Shown: positions 8,551 to 19,927 of the stretch, in pieces
Layout: each line of letters opens with the position of its first letter
Position numbering within the stretch: position 1 is the stretch's first letter
Assembly (NCBI RefSeq): GCF_004799755.1
Contig: NZ_SLUB01000050.1
Coordinates: 1 to 35,350 of the forward strand
Length of the DNA stretch: 35,350 nt
Origin: Bacillus timonensis
GTDB lineage: Bacteria; Bacillota; Bacilli; Bacillales; Bacillaceae_L
Reading direction: 5' to 3'
Made by a program: the position numbers and the translations under genes
Notes under the pieces: generated by a model
The model's database searches: none
What the model was told of the DNA's origin: nothing
Seen by the model: only the letters and a program-made list of their open reading frames with translations

Positions 8551-8922
8551 TTATTCGGATTTTAATGGGATATTTGCTCGAACCGCTTCGCGTAGTTCAT
8601 CAATATCAAACGGTTTTGCAAAATGGGTAATTGCTCCCAAATCCTTAGCTTCTTGGATCATATCAAGCTCACCATAAGCCGTCATAATAATGACTCGAAT
8701 GTCCTGGTTGATTTTTTTAAGTCTTTTTAAAATTTCAATCCCGTCCATACCAGGGATTTTCATATCTAGTAAAACTAAATCTGGAGAGTGTTTTTGAACG
8801 ATTTCGATTGCTTGTACTCCATTAGCTGCTTGGAATGTCTTGTAACCTTCTTTTTGAAAAACTTCGTTTAACAGTATTCGTATTCCGTATTGGTCATCCA
8901 CAATTAAGATTTTCTCTGACAT
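8551..8922 (-). CDS. spo0F: Sporulation phosphorelay response regulator Spo0F
   Basis: A protein of 123 aa consisting of a single receiver domain with no output domain. It accepts phosphate from sporulation kinases and passes it to Spo0B on the way to Spo0A. Acidic pair D9-D10 (ILIVDDQ), phospho-acceptor Asp53 ([11 protein letters not shown]), the conserved Thr (IMTAYGE) and Lys103 (FAKPFD) are present, and the sequence closely follows B. subtilis Spo0F. AAGGGGGG precedes the ATG. It stands divergent from ywjG and upstream of fbaA, as in B. subtilis. A sigma-H-type promoter lies upstream. Confidence 0.97.
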   Translation of the reverse strand: MSEKILIVDDQYGIRILLNEVFQKEGYKTFQAANGVQAIEIVQKHSPDLVLLDMKIPGMDGIEILKRLKKINQDIRVIIMTAYGELDMIQEAKDLGAITHFAKPFDIDELREAVRANIPLKSE

Positions 8923-9037
8923 TCTTGTAAAAACCCCCCTTAAAATAGATAAAAAAATTAGAATAATTGCTTGGTTTTTTACGATCGCTATTATACGTTC
9001 GTTTTTTCGAATATTATTATATCGTTATTCATTTTTA

Positions 9038-9065
9038 ATTCTACCAATAGCAACATTTTTCCTTC
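9038..9065 (-). promoter_or_regulatory. Sigma-H-type promoter of spo0F
   Basis: On the minus strand GAAGGAAAA (9065-9057), 12 bp and GTAGAAT (9044-9038) match the sigma-H consensus at every defined base. A 6/7 Spo0A box (TGTCGAT) lies upstream at 9126-9120. In B. subtilis spo0F is driven by sigma-H with Spo0A control, so the arrangement is expected. Confidence 0.7.
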
Positions 9066-9153
9066 TTTTTACGTAGAAAACTTTTATTTCCAACACCGAA
9101 ACAAGTTTTCTCAACAGAAATCGACATGATTTCTTATTTTTTTCGTATAACGT

Positions 9154-9159
9154 TATAAT
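9154..9159 (+). promoter_or_regulatory. -10 element ahead of ywjG
   Basis: TATAAT at 9154-9159, with only a weak -35 (TTCTTA, 9131-9136). It overlaps the upstream in-frame ATG at 9158, which is one reason to start ywjG at 9200. Confidence 0.4.
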
Positions 9160-9199
9160 GAAAATATGTGGAAAACGAATAGAAAGGAATTTTACGTGT

Positions 9200-9733
9200 A
9201 TGCTGAAAATTTTTACTACCCAACTTCAGGGTCATTTTAACAGAATTATGGAAAAAGAGGAAATGAATATGGAGGATGGCGCAAGGATCCTTGCCCAGTC
9301 AGTTATTAGCAATGGCTCCATTTTCGTTCATGGCTTCGGTGAAATGGCTGCCGTTGAAACGGAAGCTCTATTTGGCGCTGAACCATTAAAATCTGCTAAG
9401 CCTTTATTTACGAATAATAAAATAAATGAGGTTGAAGGTGTTGACTCTGTTCTATTGATTACTCGTTTTTCAACTGATGAAGAAGCGATCAAGCTCGCGG
9501 AAGAACTTCGCGGCAACGGAATTCAAACGGTTGCGATTTCTGCGATTGTAAAAACAGAGGATGAACGCACTCTTAATAAAATCGTAGATATTCATATAGA
9601 TAGTAAGCTAACGAAGCCCCTAATTCCAGATGACGTCGGGACCCGCTTCGGTTTCCCAAGCGTGATGACAGCCTTATACGCCTATTTCGGACTAACATTT
9701 ACAATCAAAGAAATGGTCGACGAATTTGAATAA
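9200..9733 (+). CDS. ywjG: DUF2529 protein, SIS-like fold (YwjG)
   Basis: A protein of 177 aa of the Bacillus YwjG/DUF2529 family, whose fold is related to SIS phosphosugar-isomerase domains. SIS-like features visible are SNGSIFVHGFGEMAAVE (the first strand and loop) and a second strand VLLITRFSTDEEAIKLAEELRGNG. No biochemical role is known to me, and I assign none. The start at 9200 (MLKIFTTQLQGHF) has AGAAAGGAA about 10 nt ahead. The in-frame ATG at 9158 lies inside the promoter. It stands between spo0F and pyrG, as in B. subtilis, but reads convergent to pyrG. Confidence 0.85.
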   Translation: MLKIFTTQLQGHFNRIMEKEEMNMEDGARILAQSVISNGSIFVHGFGEMAAVETEALFGAEPLKSAKPLFTNNKINEVEGVDSVLLITRFSTDEEAIKLAEELRGNGIQTVAISAIVKTEDERTLNKIVDIHIDSKLTKPLIPDDVGTRFGFPSVMTALYAYFGLTFTIKEMVDEFE

Positions 9734-9747
9734 AGTAGAATGCAAAC

Positions 9748-9776
9748 AAAGAAAGGCGAGTGTCTATTCACTCGCC
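9748..9776 (-). terminator. Terminator between pyrG and ywjG
   Basis: Perfect 8-bp stem GGCGAGTG (9755-9762)/CACTCGCC (9769-9776). On the minus strand it is followed by TTTCTTTG, so it serves pyrG best. The plus side (ATCTCTACT) is weaker. Confidence 0.75.
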
Positions 9777-9794
9777 ATCTCTACTATTCCCGTA

Positions 9795-11544
<1,750 letters not shown>

Positions 11545-11587
11545 GAAACTTGTAATATGGTTTCGTAGATACTCTTTTTTTAGAGCC

Positions 11588-11624
11588 CAAAAAGTATTCT
11601 ACCGAGTTAAGATTGAAAAGTCAA
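11588..11624 (-). promoter_or_regulatory. pyrG promoter with GGGCT start
   Basis: TTGACT (11624-11619), 17 bp and TAGAAT (11601-11596), then the initially transcribed GGGCTCT with +1 at 11588. A GGGC start is the signature of reiterative G addition at low CTP, described for B. subtilis pyrG. Confidence 0.85.
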
Positions 11625-11668
11625 TACGAAGTTTAAGTGGAATTTAGTTACCAATCACGGCTTCAGAC

Positions 11669-12241
11669 TTAGTCTTCTTCCTCTTCTTCTAGTTCTTCCT
11701 CTTCTTCATCGATCTCATATTCTTCGTCATCGAGTAGTTCATCCTCGTCGTCGAAATCCTCTTCCTCATCGTCAATGTCATCGAAGTCTTCGTCGTCTTC
11801 TTCCTCTTCGTCTTCATCGTCGATGTCTACTAGATCTTCATCTTCTTCATCATAATCTTCATCGAAATCAAGATCATCCTCATCAAGGTCATCGAAGTCG
11901 ATAAGATCGTCATCTTCGTCTTTCTTCTTCTTGCCCTTTTTCTTCTTCTTCGGCTTTTCAGTATGAGTAACCTCTTCATCGATCTGCTCATATGGATACC
12001 AAGTACGAAGTCCCCAACGGTTATCACCTAAAGTGATAAAACGACCATCGATATTAATATCTGTATAAAACTGAGAAATTCTTGCGCTAAGTTCTTCTTC
12101 GGAAAGCTCTAATGCTTTTGCTACTTCGTCAACTAGCTCGTTAAATGCGATTGCATCTTTTCTCCCTAAGAAAATCTCATACGCTACTTCAAGCATTGAC
12201 ATTTCTTTTATTTGCTCTGGTGAGTATTGATTTAGACTCAT
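11669..12241 (-). CDS. rpoE: DNA-directed RNA polymerase delta subunit
   Basis: A protein of 190 aa. Residues 1-90 form the folded HARE-HTH domain ([29 protein letters not shown]) that binds RNA polymerase. After a basic patch ([12 protein letters not shown]) the C-terminal half is almost entirely Asp/Glu, with many short acidic repeats, and intrinsically disordered. This is the Firmicute delta subunit, which speeds polymerase recycling and tunes promoter selectivity to initiating NTP levels. I start at the ATG 12241 (AAGGGAG 7 nt ahead); the TTG just before it is too close. B. subtilis has rpoE beside pyrG as well. Confidence 0.97.
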   Translation of the reverse strand: MSLNQYSPEQIKEMSMLEVAYEIFLGRKDAIAFNELVDEVAKALELSEEELSARISQFYTDINIDGRFITLGDNRWGLRTWYPYEQIDEEVTHTEKPKKKKKGKKKKDEDDDLIDFDDLDEDDLDFDEDYDEEDEDLVDIDDEDEEEEDDEDFDDIDDEEEDFDDEDELLDDEEYEIDEEEEELEEEEED

Positions 12242-12291
12242 CAAGGCACTCCCTTTCTATGTATGTAACTACAAATCTTGGTAAAAACTTG

Positions 12292-12319
12292 AGTATAATG
12301 TTTTAACTATGAACTACAA
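12292..12319 (-). promoter_or_regulatory. rpoE promoter
   Basis: On the minus strand TTGTAG (12319-12314), 16 bp and TATACT (12297-12292), with the rpoE start about 50 nt downstream. Confidence 0.55.
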
Positions 12320-12398
12320 TAAAAATAAGTTCTGTAAAATACATATCATTCATTATAAACAAAATCAACCACTTTATGCCAGTCAATACATTTTTTAA

Positions 12399-12426
12399 GG
12401 CTGAGTCAACCTTTTTTGACCCAGCC
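12399..12426 (-). terminator. Hairpin after icmF
   Basis: GGCTGAGTCAA (12399-12409) pairs with TTGACCCAGCC (12416-12426) with one mismatch. It stands 12 nt beyond the icmF stop. On the minus strand only TT then A-rich sequence follows, so it may be a weak terminator or an RNA end protector. Confidence 0.5.
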
Positions 12427-12437
12427 TCGATTATTTT

Positions 12438-15400
12438 CTACATATTTCTACGGTATTGTCCACCCACTTCATAAAGGGCCTGTGTGATTTGTCCAAGACT
12501 TGCAACCTGTACCGTTTCCATTAATTCCTCAAAAATATTGCCATTATTAACTGCAACCTGTTTTAATTTCTTCAATGCTTCTTCTACTTTATCCTTATTT
12601 CGGTCCTGAAATCCTTTTAAATTTTTAATCTGAAGTTCCTTTTCTTCCTTTGTTGCGCGGGCAAGCTCGATATTGTTTAATTCCTCTTCTGTTGGTGGAT
12701 TCGGATTAAGGTACGTGTTCACCCCAATAATCGGAAGCTCTCCCGTATGCTTTTTCATCTCATAATACATCGACTCATCTTGAATCTTCCCACGTTGATA
12801 CTGAGTTTCCATCGCACCAAGAACCCCACCACGGTCATTCAGTCGGTCAAATTCTTGCAGTACCGCTTCCTCAACTAGGTCTGTTAATTCCTCAATGATG
12901 AATGAGCCTTGTAATGGATTTTCATTTTTCGTTAAACCATGTTCTTTCGTAATGATCATTTGAATCGCCATCGCCCGTCTTACAGATTCCTCTGTCGGTG
13001 TGGTAATCGCCTCATCATACGCGTTCGTATGAAGGGAATTACAATTATCATGTAGAGCCATAAGCGCCTGTAAGGTCGTACGAATATCATTAAAATCAAT
13101 TTCCTGAGCATGTAAGGAACGACCTGAAGTTTGCACATGGTACTTTAATTTTTGACTGCGCTCATTTGCCCCATACTTTTCTCTCATAACTGTTGCCCAA
13201 ATGCGGCGTGCCACGCGTCCAATCACCGTATATTCAGGGTCCAAGCCGTTACTAAAGAAGAAAGAAAGGTTTGGTGCAAAATCATCAATCTTCATGCCAC
13301 GGCTGAGGTAGTATTCCACATAGGTAAACCCGTTTGATAATGTAAAAGCAAGCTGAGAAATGGGATTCGCTCCCGCTTCAGCAATATGGTAGCCGGAAAT
13401 CGATACGGAATAATAGTTACGCACTTTGTTGTCAATGAAATACTCCTGGATATCCCCCATCATTCTAAGGGCAAACTCTGTTGAAAAAATGCACGTGTTT
13501 TGACCTTGGTCTTCTTTTAAAATATCGGCCTGAACAGTACCACGAACAGTTTGTAAAGTCTTTGCGCGAACCTCTTGGAATTCCTCGACTGTTAACATGC
13601 GACCAAGCTCCTGTTCGCGCTTTTCGACCTGTTGGTGAATCGCCGTATTCATAAACATCGCGAGAATAATTGGCGCTGGACCATTGATCGTCATCGACAC
13701 GGATGTGGAAGGTGCACATAGATCAAAGCCTTTGTACAGCTTTTTCATATCATCAAGCGTACAAACGCTGACCCCACTTTCGCCAACCTTTCCATATATA
13801 TCAGGTCGATATGCCGGGTCCTCTCCGTATAAGGTTACAGAATCGAATGCCGTACTTAATCGTTTGGCATCATCATCCTTCGATAAATAGTGAAAGCGGC
13901 GATTGGTTCGTTCGGGGGTCCCTTCACCAGCAAACTGACGCTTCGGATCTTCCCCTTCACGCTTGAACGGAAACACCCCAGCCGTATACGGGAATGCCCC
14001 CGGCACATTTTCTTTATATACCCATCGTAAAATTTCCCCAAAGTCCTTAAAACCAGGTAGAGAAATTTTCGGAATCAATAAACCAGAAAGGCTCTTTGTC
14101 TTTAGAATCGTAACAATTTCCCGATCGCGGATTTTGGTAATGAACTTCTCGCCCTTGTAGATTTCTTTTGTCGCTTCCCAGTTCGCCAGGATTTTTTTCG
14201 ATTCATCCGAAAGTTTTGCTTCGTATTGAGTTTTTAAGGTTTCAAGGGTTGTGACGACTTCGGTGTCTCCAAGCTCCTTCACACTTTCAATAGTACCGCT
14301 AATTTGGAATAGCTTTCGCGCAATCTCGACCTGCTCTGCTGCTTTTTTATGATAATTTCGAACCGTATCGGAAATCTCACGCAAATAATAACGGCGGTCA
14401 TTTGGAATGATCACATTTTGTTTTTGAACATCGGCAGTTTTTTCAAAGGACGTTTTCCAATCCGTGCCCATTTTTTCGTTAATGATAGCAACTAAATTTG
14501 CAAAAAGGGCGTTCGTTCCAGGGTCATTGAATTGACTTGCAATCGTCCCGAACACCGGCATTTCTTCATAGTCTTTTTCAAATAAAAGATGGCTGCGCTG
14601 GTACTGTTTTTGCACCTGACGCTTGGCATCCTCAGAGCCCTTGCGCTCAAATTTGTTAATAACAATGAGGTCCGCGTAGTCAATCATGTCGATTTTTTCA
14701 AGCTGTGAAGGCGCACCGAATTCACTTGTCATGACATACATCGAGATGTCACAAACCTCTGTAATCTCAGCATCCCCTTGCCCAATTCCACTCGTTTCAA
14801 CAATGATTAAGTCAAATCCTGCTGCTTTTACAACTGCGATGGCGTCTTTGATCGCTAGTGATAACTCTGATTTTGAACCCCTTGTCGCAAGGCTTCGCAT
14901 ATACACTCTTGGGTTAAAAATCGCATTCATCCGGATTCGGTCACCAAGTAAGGCTCCACCCGTTTTTTGCTTTGTTGGGTCAACGGACAGAATCGCTACC
15001 TGTTTATCATCCATTTCATTGATAAAGCGACGAATTAATTCGTCCGTGAGTGAGCTTTTCCCAGCCCCTCCTGTACCCGTAATCCCCACAACAGGGACCT
15101 TTTTTTCAAGGCCTTTTATTTTTTGTATGATGGTTTCTGCGGCTGCCGCTGTCTCAACTTTGCTACCTATGTGATTTTCAGCAATTGTAATCAGCTTTGC
15201 AATGGTTTTGTAATCCCCTGATTGTAGTAACTCAAGTTCATCTGTTAGTTCCGTACTTGTTGGATAATCGCATTCTTGCAGCATTTTATTGATCATCCCT
15301 TGAAGTCCCAGGAGACGACCGTCCTCAGGCGAAAAAATACCGGCAATACCGTATTCATGAAGCTCCTGAATTTCACGAGGGATGATAACTCCGCCACCAC

Positions 15401-15698
15401 CGCCATAAATTCGGATATGAGAGGCTCCCCGCTCCTTAAGAAGATCATACATGTATTTAAAATATTCCACATGACCGCCTTGATAGGAGGAAATCGCGAT
15501 GCCTTGTGCATCCTCTTGTATGGCTGCATTGACTACTTCCTCTACGGAGCGATTATGCCCAAGGTGAATGACCTCTGCTCCACTTGCCTGCAGGATGCGG
15601 CGCATAATATTAATCGAAGCATCATGCCCATCAAACAAACTTGAAGCCGTCACAAACCGCACATGATGCTTGGGACGATATACTTCTACCGTACTCAT
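12438..15698 (-). CDS. icmF: Fused isobutyryl-CoA mutase IcmF
   Basis: A protein of 1086 aa. In order: a B12-binding domain (residues 10-140; DGHDAS with cobalt-ligand His25, [15 protein letters not shown]), a MeaI-type G-protein chaperone domain (about 200-420; P-loop GTGGAGKS at 208-215, [26 protein letters not shown], and NKFE where NKxD is usual), a linker, and the mutase substrate-binding barrel (about 530-1060; [23 protein letters not shown]). This is the IcmF fusion, which interconverts isobutyryl-CoA and n-butyryl-CoA using adenosylcobalamin. The G domain gates cofactor loading. I start at ATG 15698, with GGGGGAGAAG ahead; an in-frame TTG at 15713 would overlap that site. It follows a TetR gene by 21 nt and probably shares its transcript. 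Substrate scope beyond isobutyryl-CoA cannot be read here. Confidence 0.93.
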   Translation of the reverse strand: MSTVEVYRPKHHVRFVTASSLFDGHDASINIMRRILQASGAEVIHLGHNRSVEEVVNAAIQEDAQGIAISSYQGGHVEYFKYMYDLLKERGASHIRIYGGGGGVIIPREIQELHEYGIAGIFSPEDGRLLGLQGMINKMLQECDYPTSTELTDELELLQSGDYKTIAKLITIAENHIGSKVETAAAAETIIQKIKGLEKKVPVVGITGTGGAGKSSLTDELIRRFINEMDDKQVAILSVDPTKQKTGGALLGDRIRMNAIFNPRVYMRSLATRGSKSELSLAIKDAIAVVKAAGFDLIIVETSGIGQGDAEITEVCDISMYVMTSEFGAPSQLEKIDMIDYADLIVINKFERKGSEDAKRQVQKQYQRSHLLFEKDYEEMPVFGTIASQFNDPGTNALFANLVAIINEKMGTDWKTSFEKTADVQKQNVIIPNDRRYYLREISDTVRNYHKKAAEQVEIARKLFQISGTIESVKELGDTEVVTTLETLKTQYEAKLSDESKKILANWEATKEIYKGEKFITKIRDREIVTILKTKSLSGLLIPKISLPGFKDFGEILRWVYKENVPGAFPYTAGVFPFKREGEDPKRQFAGEGTPERTNRRFHYLSKDDDAKRLSTAFDSVTLYGEDPAYRPDIYGKVGESGVSVCTLDDMKKLYKGFDLCAPSTSVSMTINGPAPIILAMFMNTAIHQQVEKREQELGRMLTVEEFQEVRAKTLQTVRGTVQADILKEDQGQNTCIFSTEFALRMMGDIQEYFIDNKVRNYYSVSISGYHIAEAGANPISQLAFTLSNGFTYVEYYLSRGMKIDDFAPNLSFFFSNGLDPEYTVIGRVARRIWATVMREKYGANERSQKLKYHVQTSGRSLHAQEIDFNDIRTTLQALMALHDNCNSLHTNAYDEAITTPTEESVRRAMAIQMIITKEHGLTKNENPLQGSFIIEELTDLVEEAVLQEFDRLNDRGGVLGAMETQYQRGKIQDESMYYEMKKHTGELPIIGVNTYLNPNPPTEEELNNIELARATKEEKELQIKNLKGFQDRNKDKVEEALKKLKQVAVNNGNIFEELMETVQVASLGQITQALYEVGGQYRRNM

Positions 15699-15719
15699 TT
15701 GCTTCTCCCCCAAACCCTT

Positions 15720-16340
15720 TTATTTTTCAATCCCCTTTAATAAAAACTCTGTTTGCATGTCAATATATTCTTCAAGAGTAAAAAGCTTGCGCATCGCCCA
15801 GCGGCGAAAGCCCCACATCTGGCCTAGCACGAAAATATTATGAGCAACAAGCTCAACCTGCTTCTTTGGCAATTGAAGTTCCCCTTTTGCAATACAGTCC
15901 TCAATTGCTTTTTCAAACATGCCGACCATTTCGACTTCTTTATTAAGCACATATGGCAGCGCATCTTTCGAAAGAGATTTAGCCTCCTGATAGAGAACAA
16001 GAACCTCGTCTTGCATTTCATCCATGACAAGGAAGTAATTGCGAATCGCAAGCTTCAAGCTTTCGATACTACCTTCCTTCGTGTTGATCGCTTGCTGGAG
16101 TCGTTCCTGAACTTGGTCATAAATACTATCTACAACCAAATAGAGAACGTCCTCTTTCTTTCGAATATATTCATACAGCGTACCGATGCTAAAACCGGCT
16201 GCCTTCGCAATCTCCCGGGTTGTCGAGCGATGAAACCCTTTCTCCTTAAAAAGCGTCACCGCTCCTTTAATCATCTGGTCTCGCCGTTTCTTAATTAGCC
16301 GCTCATCCTTTACCGAAGCCGGCACATCATTCCTACGCAT
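15720..16340 (-). CDS. TetR-family transcriptional regulator
   Basis: A protein of 206 aa. The N-terminal TetR HTH is at about residues 22-66 (GAVTLFKEKGFHRSTTREIA, AAGFSIGTLYEYIRKKEDVL). The C-terminal ligand domain contains the helix MWGFRRWAMRKLFTLEEY. It is not the B. subtilis FadR (YsiA) sequence, though it is built the same way. Being between acdA and icmF, it is the best candidate for a local acyl-CoA-responsive regulator of this cluster, but the effector is inference. A strong Shine-Dalgarno (GGGGGTGAAGGA) precedes the ATG at 16340. Spacing to icmF is 21 nt. Confidence 0.88.
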   Translation of the reverse strand: MRRNDVPASVKDERLIKKRRDQMIKGAVTLFKEKGFHRSTTREIAKAAGFSIGTLYEYIRKKEDVLYLVVDSIYDQVQERLQQAINTKEGSIESLKLAIRNYFLVMDEMQDEVLVLYQEAKSLSKDALPYVLNKEVEMVGMFEKAIEDCIAKGELQLPKKQVELVAHNIFVLGQMWGFRRWAMRKLFTLEEYIDMQTEFLLKGIEK

Positions 16341-16355
16341 TCCTTCACCCCCTAC

Positions 16356-16384
16356 TGGGACAGAGGGACAGGTTCATCGTCCCA
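16356..16384. repeat. Dispersed TGGGACAGAGGGACAGG-type repeat
   Basis: A 29-nt block whose ends TGGGAC/GTCCCA pair. It lies between acdA and the TetR gene. A close relative (TGGGACATAGGGACAGG) follows pbpG at 35177. A further ATGTCCCACT, complementary to part of it, lies at 16420-16429 next to the acdA stop. Confidence 0.6.
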
Positions 16385-16428
16385 CCATTTTTTCCCTGGT
16401 TGGTACACTCAGACCTCCCCATGTCCCA

Positions 16429-17568
16429 CTATTTTGTTAGCATTCTTGAGATTACTAGACGTTGAATTTCTTGGGTTCCTTCGTAAATTTGGGTGATTTT
16501 TGCATCACGCATGTAACGCTCTACTGGATAATCCTTCGTATACCCATAACCACCAAAGACTTGGACTGCGTCTGTCGTAACCTTCATTGCCGTGTCTCCA
16601 GCAAACAGTTTTGACATCGCCGATTCTTTACCATATGGAAGCCCTTCTGATTCTAACCATGCTGCTTGATAGGTTAAGAGACGTGCTGCCTCGACACTAG
16701 TTGCCATATCCGCCAGCTTGAAGCCCACCCCTTGTTGAGCTGCGATTGGTTTGCCAAACTGAACACGTTCCTTCGCATACGCTGTTGCCGCATCAAGTGC
16801 ACCTTGAGCAATTCCTACCGCTTGTGCGGCAATTCCGTTTCGACCACCGTCAAGCGTCATCATCGCAATTTTAAAGCCTTCTCCCTCTTCCCCAAGCAAG
16901 TTTTCTTTAGGTACACGGCACTCTTCAAATATAATTTCAGTTGTCGGTGATGAACGAATTCCCATTTTCTTTTCTTTTTTCCCTACCGAGAAGCCTGGGA
17001 AGTCGCTCTCGATGATAAATGCGCTCGTTCCTTTATGTTTTGAGGATGGGTCTGTTAGGGCAAACACGACATAAATATCGGCAATCCCACCGTTTGTGAT
17101 GAAGATTTTCGAACCATTTAACACATAATGATCGCCTTCAACTCTCGCAGTTGTTCTCATTCCACCTGCATCTGAGCCAGAGCCAGGCTCTGTTAAACCA
17201 TAGGCACCCATTTTTTCACCCTGTGCCATTGGACGTAAATATTTTTGCTTTTGCTCCTCACTACCAAACTTGTAAATGGGCCACCCTGCAAGTGATGTAT
17301 GGGCAGAAAGAGTGACACCTGTTGATGCACAAACTCTTGAAAGTTCCTCGACAGCGATACAATATGCTAAATAGTCACTGCCAATCCCACCATATTCCTC
17401 AGGCCACGGAATCCCCGTTAAGCCAAGTTCTGCCATTTTGTCGAAAATTTCACGATCAAAGCGCTCCTCTTCATCGCGCTCTGCCGCAGTTGGTGCCACT
17501 TCATTTTTTGCAAAATCACGAACCATTTTTCGAATCATTTCATGCTCTTCTGATAATTTAAAGTACAT
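16429..17568 (-). CDS. acdA: Acyl-CoA dehydrogenase AcdA
   Basis: A protein of 379 aa, a full-length FAD-dependent acyl-CoA dehydrogenase very like B. subtilis AcdA, which also lies between rpoE and fadF. It oxidises acyl-CoA to trans-2-enoyl-CoA and passes electrons to ETF. Visible are the N-terminal helical domain ([16 protein letters not shown]), the flavin-binding block [13 protein letters not shown], the substrate strand ILNG-like [23 protein letters not shown], and the C-terminal YEGTQEIQR with catalytic Glu363. I start at the ATG 17568, with GTGGAGGT ahead; the frame is open to 17589. Chain-length preference cannot be read here. Confidence 0.94.
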   Translation of the reverse strand: MYFKLSEEHEMIRKMVRDFAKNEVAPTAAERDEEERFDREIFDKMAELGLTGIPWPEEYGGIGSDYLAYCIAVEELSRVCASTGVTLSAHTSLAGWPIYKFGSEEQKQKYLRPMAQGEKMGAYGLTEPGSGSDAGGMRTTARVEGDHYVLNGSKIFITNGGIADIYVVFALTDPSSKHKGTSAFIIESDFPGFSVGKKEKKMGIRSSPTTEIIFEECRVPKENLLGEEGEGFKIAMMTLDGGRNGIAAQAVGIAQGALDAATAYAKERVQFGKPIAAQQGVGFKLADMATSVEAARLLTYQAAWLESEGLPYGKESAMSKLFAGDTAMKVTTDAVQVFGGYGYTKDYPVERYMRDAKITQIYEGTQEIQRLVISRMLTK

Positions 17569-17611
17569 AGCTGGTACCTCCACTTTCATAGAATGTTAGT
17601 TTGTGTGATGA

Positions 17612-17839
17612 ATTGCGTGTTTGTAGTTAGATTTGTGTTGTTGGACGGATTTTTGCGTCGGAACTCGCGGATTTGCGTCTAATTCTGGTTTTTTGTGTCG
17701 AAATCCGTAGATTTGCGTCCAATGCCGGTTTTATGCGCCGAAAAATACAGATTTGCGTCTAATCCGTAATATTTGCGTCAACACTCACACATTTGCATCC
17801 TCAACCAGATATTTGCGTCAAAACTCACAGTATTCTCGT
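17612..17839. repeat. 20-bp-period degenerate tandem repeat
   Basis: TTTGCGTC or a one- to two-base variant recurs at exactly 20-bp steps: 17612, 17632, 17652, 17672, 17692, 17712, 17732, 17752, 17772, 17792, 17812 and, degenerate, 17832. The 8-base core is well kept. The 12 bases between cores drift around AAnTCCGnAGAT. It fills nearly the whole acdA-mmgC gap (17569-17849), and no separate acdA promoter is obvious. It is not CRISPR: the period is too short and the intervals are related to one another. Confidence 0.9.
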
Positions 17840-17849
17840 ACATACCCCG

Positions 17850-18983
17850 TCACAAATGCTTACTAATCACAATCCGTTGAATCTCGCTAGTGCCCTCATA
17901 AATCTCTGTTATTTTTGCATCTCGGAAGAATCGTTCAACCGGATAATCCTTCGTATAGCCATAGCCGCCATAGACCTGAATTGCCTCTGTTGTTACTTCC
18001 ATTGCGGTTTTAGATGCATACAGCTTTGCCATCGAGGATTCCTTGGCACACGGCAAGCTTTGCTCCTGTAAAAATGCTGCCCGATAGACAAGTAGTCTTG
18101 CAGCTTCCACTGCCGTCGCCATATCCGCCAGCTTAAAGCCAACACCCTGTAACGAGGCAATTGGTTTGCCAAATTGATAGCGACTCTTCGAATACTCCAC
18201 AGCGTGTTCTAGGGCTCCCTCTGCAATTCCTAGAGCCTGAGCGGCAATGCCGATACGACCCATATTTAAATTCGCCATCGCGACCTTAAAGCCTTCACCT
18301 TCAGCACCGAGAACATTTTCTACTGGCACCATTACATCCTCTAATGTAATTTGTAGGGTCCGGGAACCATTGAGCCCCATTTTATGCTCATCTTTCCCGA
18401 ACACAAAGCCCGGGGTATTTTTTTCAACAATAAAAGCCGTTATACCCTTGCTGCCCGTTTCGGCAGGATTGGTACGGGCAAACACAATATACACATCCGC
18501 TTCCCCGCCATTTGTGACAAACATCTTTGAACCATTCAACACATAATGGTCATCCTGCTTCACGGCCCTTGTTTTTAAGCTGGCTGCATCTGAGCCAGCG
18601 CTCGGTTCGGTTAGACAAAAAGCCCCAAGATACTCCCCACTTGCGAGTTTTGGAATGTATTTTTGCTTTTGCTCCTCTGTTCCGAAATATAAAATTGGGT
18701 GCGTTCCAACTGAAGTATGAACGGATAAAATAACCCCGATTGTCGCACTCACCTTAGACAGTTCATTGATCGCAATAATGTAGGATGTAAAATCCATCCC
18801 GGCGCCGCCATATTTTTCAGGGGTTGTAATTCCCATTAGACCAAGGGACCCCATTTTAGAAAGAATTTCTCGTGGAAACTCACCATTTTCCATGCGTTCT
18901 ATATATGGTGTGATTTCCTCTTTTGCAAAGTCACGGACCATTTTTCGCATCATTGCTTGTTCTTCTGTAAAATGAAAATTCAT
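17850..18983 (-). CDS. mmgC: Short-chain acyl-CoA dehydrogenase (MmgC-like)
   Basis: A protein of 377 aa and the second acyl-CoA dehydrogenase here, about the same length as AcdA and clearly a paralogue. Visible are [16 protein letters not shown], the flavin block [46 protein letters not shown], and catalytic Glu363 in YEGTSEIQR. The thiolase, hydroxybutyryl-CoA dehydrogenase, acyl-CoA dehydrogenase order equals B. subtilis mmgA-mmgB-mmgC, hence the symbol; butyryl-CoA is the natural guess for substrate. The ATG at 18983 has GGAGGGG ahead. A 19-residue in-frame extension upstream lacks family similarity. It starts 69 nt after the mmgB stop. Confidence 0.9.
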   Translation of the reverse strand: MNFHFTEEQAMMRKMVRDFAKEEITPYIERMENGEFPREILSKMGSLGLMGITTPEKYGGAGMDFTSYIIAINELSKVSATIGVILSVHTSVGTHPILYFGTEEQKQKYIPKLASGEYLGAFCLTEPSAGSDAASLKTRAVKQDDHYVLNGSKMFVTNGGEADVYIVFARTNPAETGSKGITAFIVEKNTPGFVFGKDEHKMGLNGSRTLQITLEDVMVPVENVLGAEGEGFKVAMANLNMGRIGIAAQALGIAEGALEHAVEYSKSRYQFGKPIASLQGVGFKLADMATAVEAARLLVYRAAFLQEQSLPCAKESSMAKLYASKTAMEVTTEAIQVYGGYGYTKDYPVERFFRDAKITEIYEGTSEIQRIVISKHL

Positions 18984-19052
18984 GCTGTTCCCCTCCAATG
19001 TGGGATCTTGATGATGTGGGTTGTTTGTAAGAGTTGTCACTCAAATTCACCC

Positions 19053-19907
19053 CTATCCTTCATATGTGTAGAAACCTCGACCTGACTTTTTACCTAACCA
19101 ACCCGCCTTGACGTATTTGCGAAGCAATGGACATGGTCTATATTTATCATCGCCAAAGCCTTCGTGGAGGGTCTCCATAATATAAAGACATGTATCAAGT
19201 CCGATAAAATCAGCTAAAGTTAAGGGTCCCATCGGATGGTTCATTCCAAGCTTCATGACTTCATCAATTGCTTCTTTTGTGGCCACTCCTTCATAAAGGG
19301 TATAAATGGCTTCATTGATCATCGGCATTAAAATGCGATTTGACACAAATCCCGGAAAGTCATTCACTTCAACTGGAACCTTATTTAACGTTTTGGTCAT
19401 ATCTTCAATGACTTGATATACTTCATCGGCTGTTGCTAAGCCGCGGATAATTTCAACTAATTTCATAACTGGAACTGGATTCATAAAATGCATGCCAATT
19501 ACTTTTTCCGGACGTTTTGTTGCCGCCGCAATTTCTGTAATTGGAAGAGAGGAAGTATTTGTTGCTAAAATAGCGTTCTGAGGTGCAATTTCATCAAGTT
19601 GTGAGAAAAGCTTTGTTTTGATGTCCATGTTTTCAACCGCTGCCTCGATGACTAGGTCAACATCAGATGCATTTTGTAAGTCAAGAGACGGGGTAAGTCT
19701 TCCTAATATCGCAGCCTTGTCATCTTCACTCATTCGACCTTTATCCACTTGACGTGTAAGGTTTTTTGTTATTGTCGAAAAGCCGCGATCTAGGTACTCC
19801 TGTTTTAAGTCGTGGAGTTTCACGTCATAGCCTGCCATTGCACATACCTGTGCAATCCCTGAACCCATTTGCCCTGCACCAATAACCATTACCTTTTGTA
19901 TATTCAT
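19053..19907 (-). CDS. mmgB: 3-hydroxybutyryl-CoA dehydrogenase (MmgB/Hbd)
   Basis: A protein of 284 aa, typical for the short, single-function 3-hydroxyacyl-CoA dehydrogenase. The Rossmann motif [12 protein letters not shown] is at residues 8-19. Catalytic His140 is in [15 protein letters not shown], and the C-terminal helical dimer domain has [11 protein letters not shown] and [17 protein letters not shown]. It catalyses NAD(P)-linked interconversion of acetoacetyl-CoA and 3-hydroxybutyryl-CoA. GGAGGTATGTGAG precedes the ATG. It starts 20 nt after mmgA, so the two are almost certainly one transcript. Confidence 0.95.
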   Translation of the reverse strand: MNIQKVMVIGAGQMGSGIAQVCAMAGYDVKLHDLKQEYLDRGFSTITKNLTRQVDKGRMSEDDKAAILGRLTPSLDLQNASDVDLVIEAAVENMDIKTKLFSQLDEIAPQNAILATNTSSLPITEIAAATKRPEKVIGMHFMNPVPVMKLVEIIRGLATADEVYQVIEDMTKTLNKVPVEVNDFPGFVSNRILMPMINEAIYTLYEGVATKEAIDEVMKLGMNHPMGPLTLADFIGLDTCLYIMETLHEGFGDDKYRPCPLLRKYVKAGWLGKKSGRGFYTYEG

Positions 19908-19927
19908 CTCACATACCTCCAGCGTTT

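Noticed and set aside
11830-12027. Extra coding frame overlapping rpoE
   Set aside because: It is a shadow frame of the repetitive Asp/Glu codons of the delta subunit tail.
14686-15174. 162-aa plus-strand ORF opposite icmF
   Set aside because: It is the complement of the highly conserved G-protein domain and has no ribosome site or family resemblance.
15720-16340. TetR gene as FadR itself
   Set aside because: The N-terminal and C-terminal sequence differ from B. subtilis FadR beyond the shared HTH pattern; a true FadR is expected elsewhere.
17612-17839. CRISPR array
   Set aside because: The period is 20 bp with an 8-base core and related 12-base intervals. There are no 25-40 bp repeats, no unique spacers and no cas genes.
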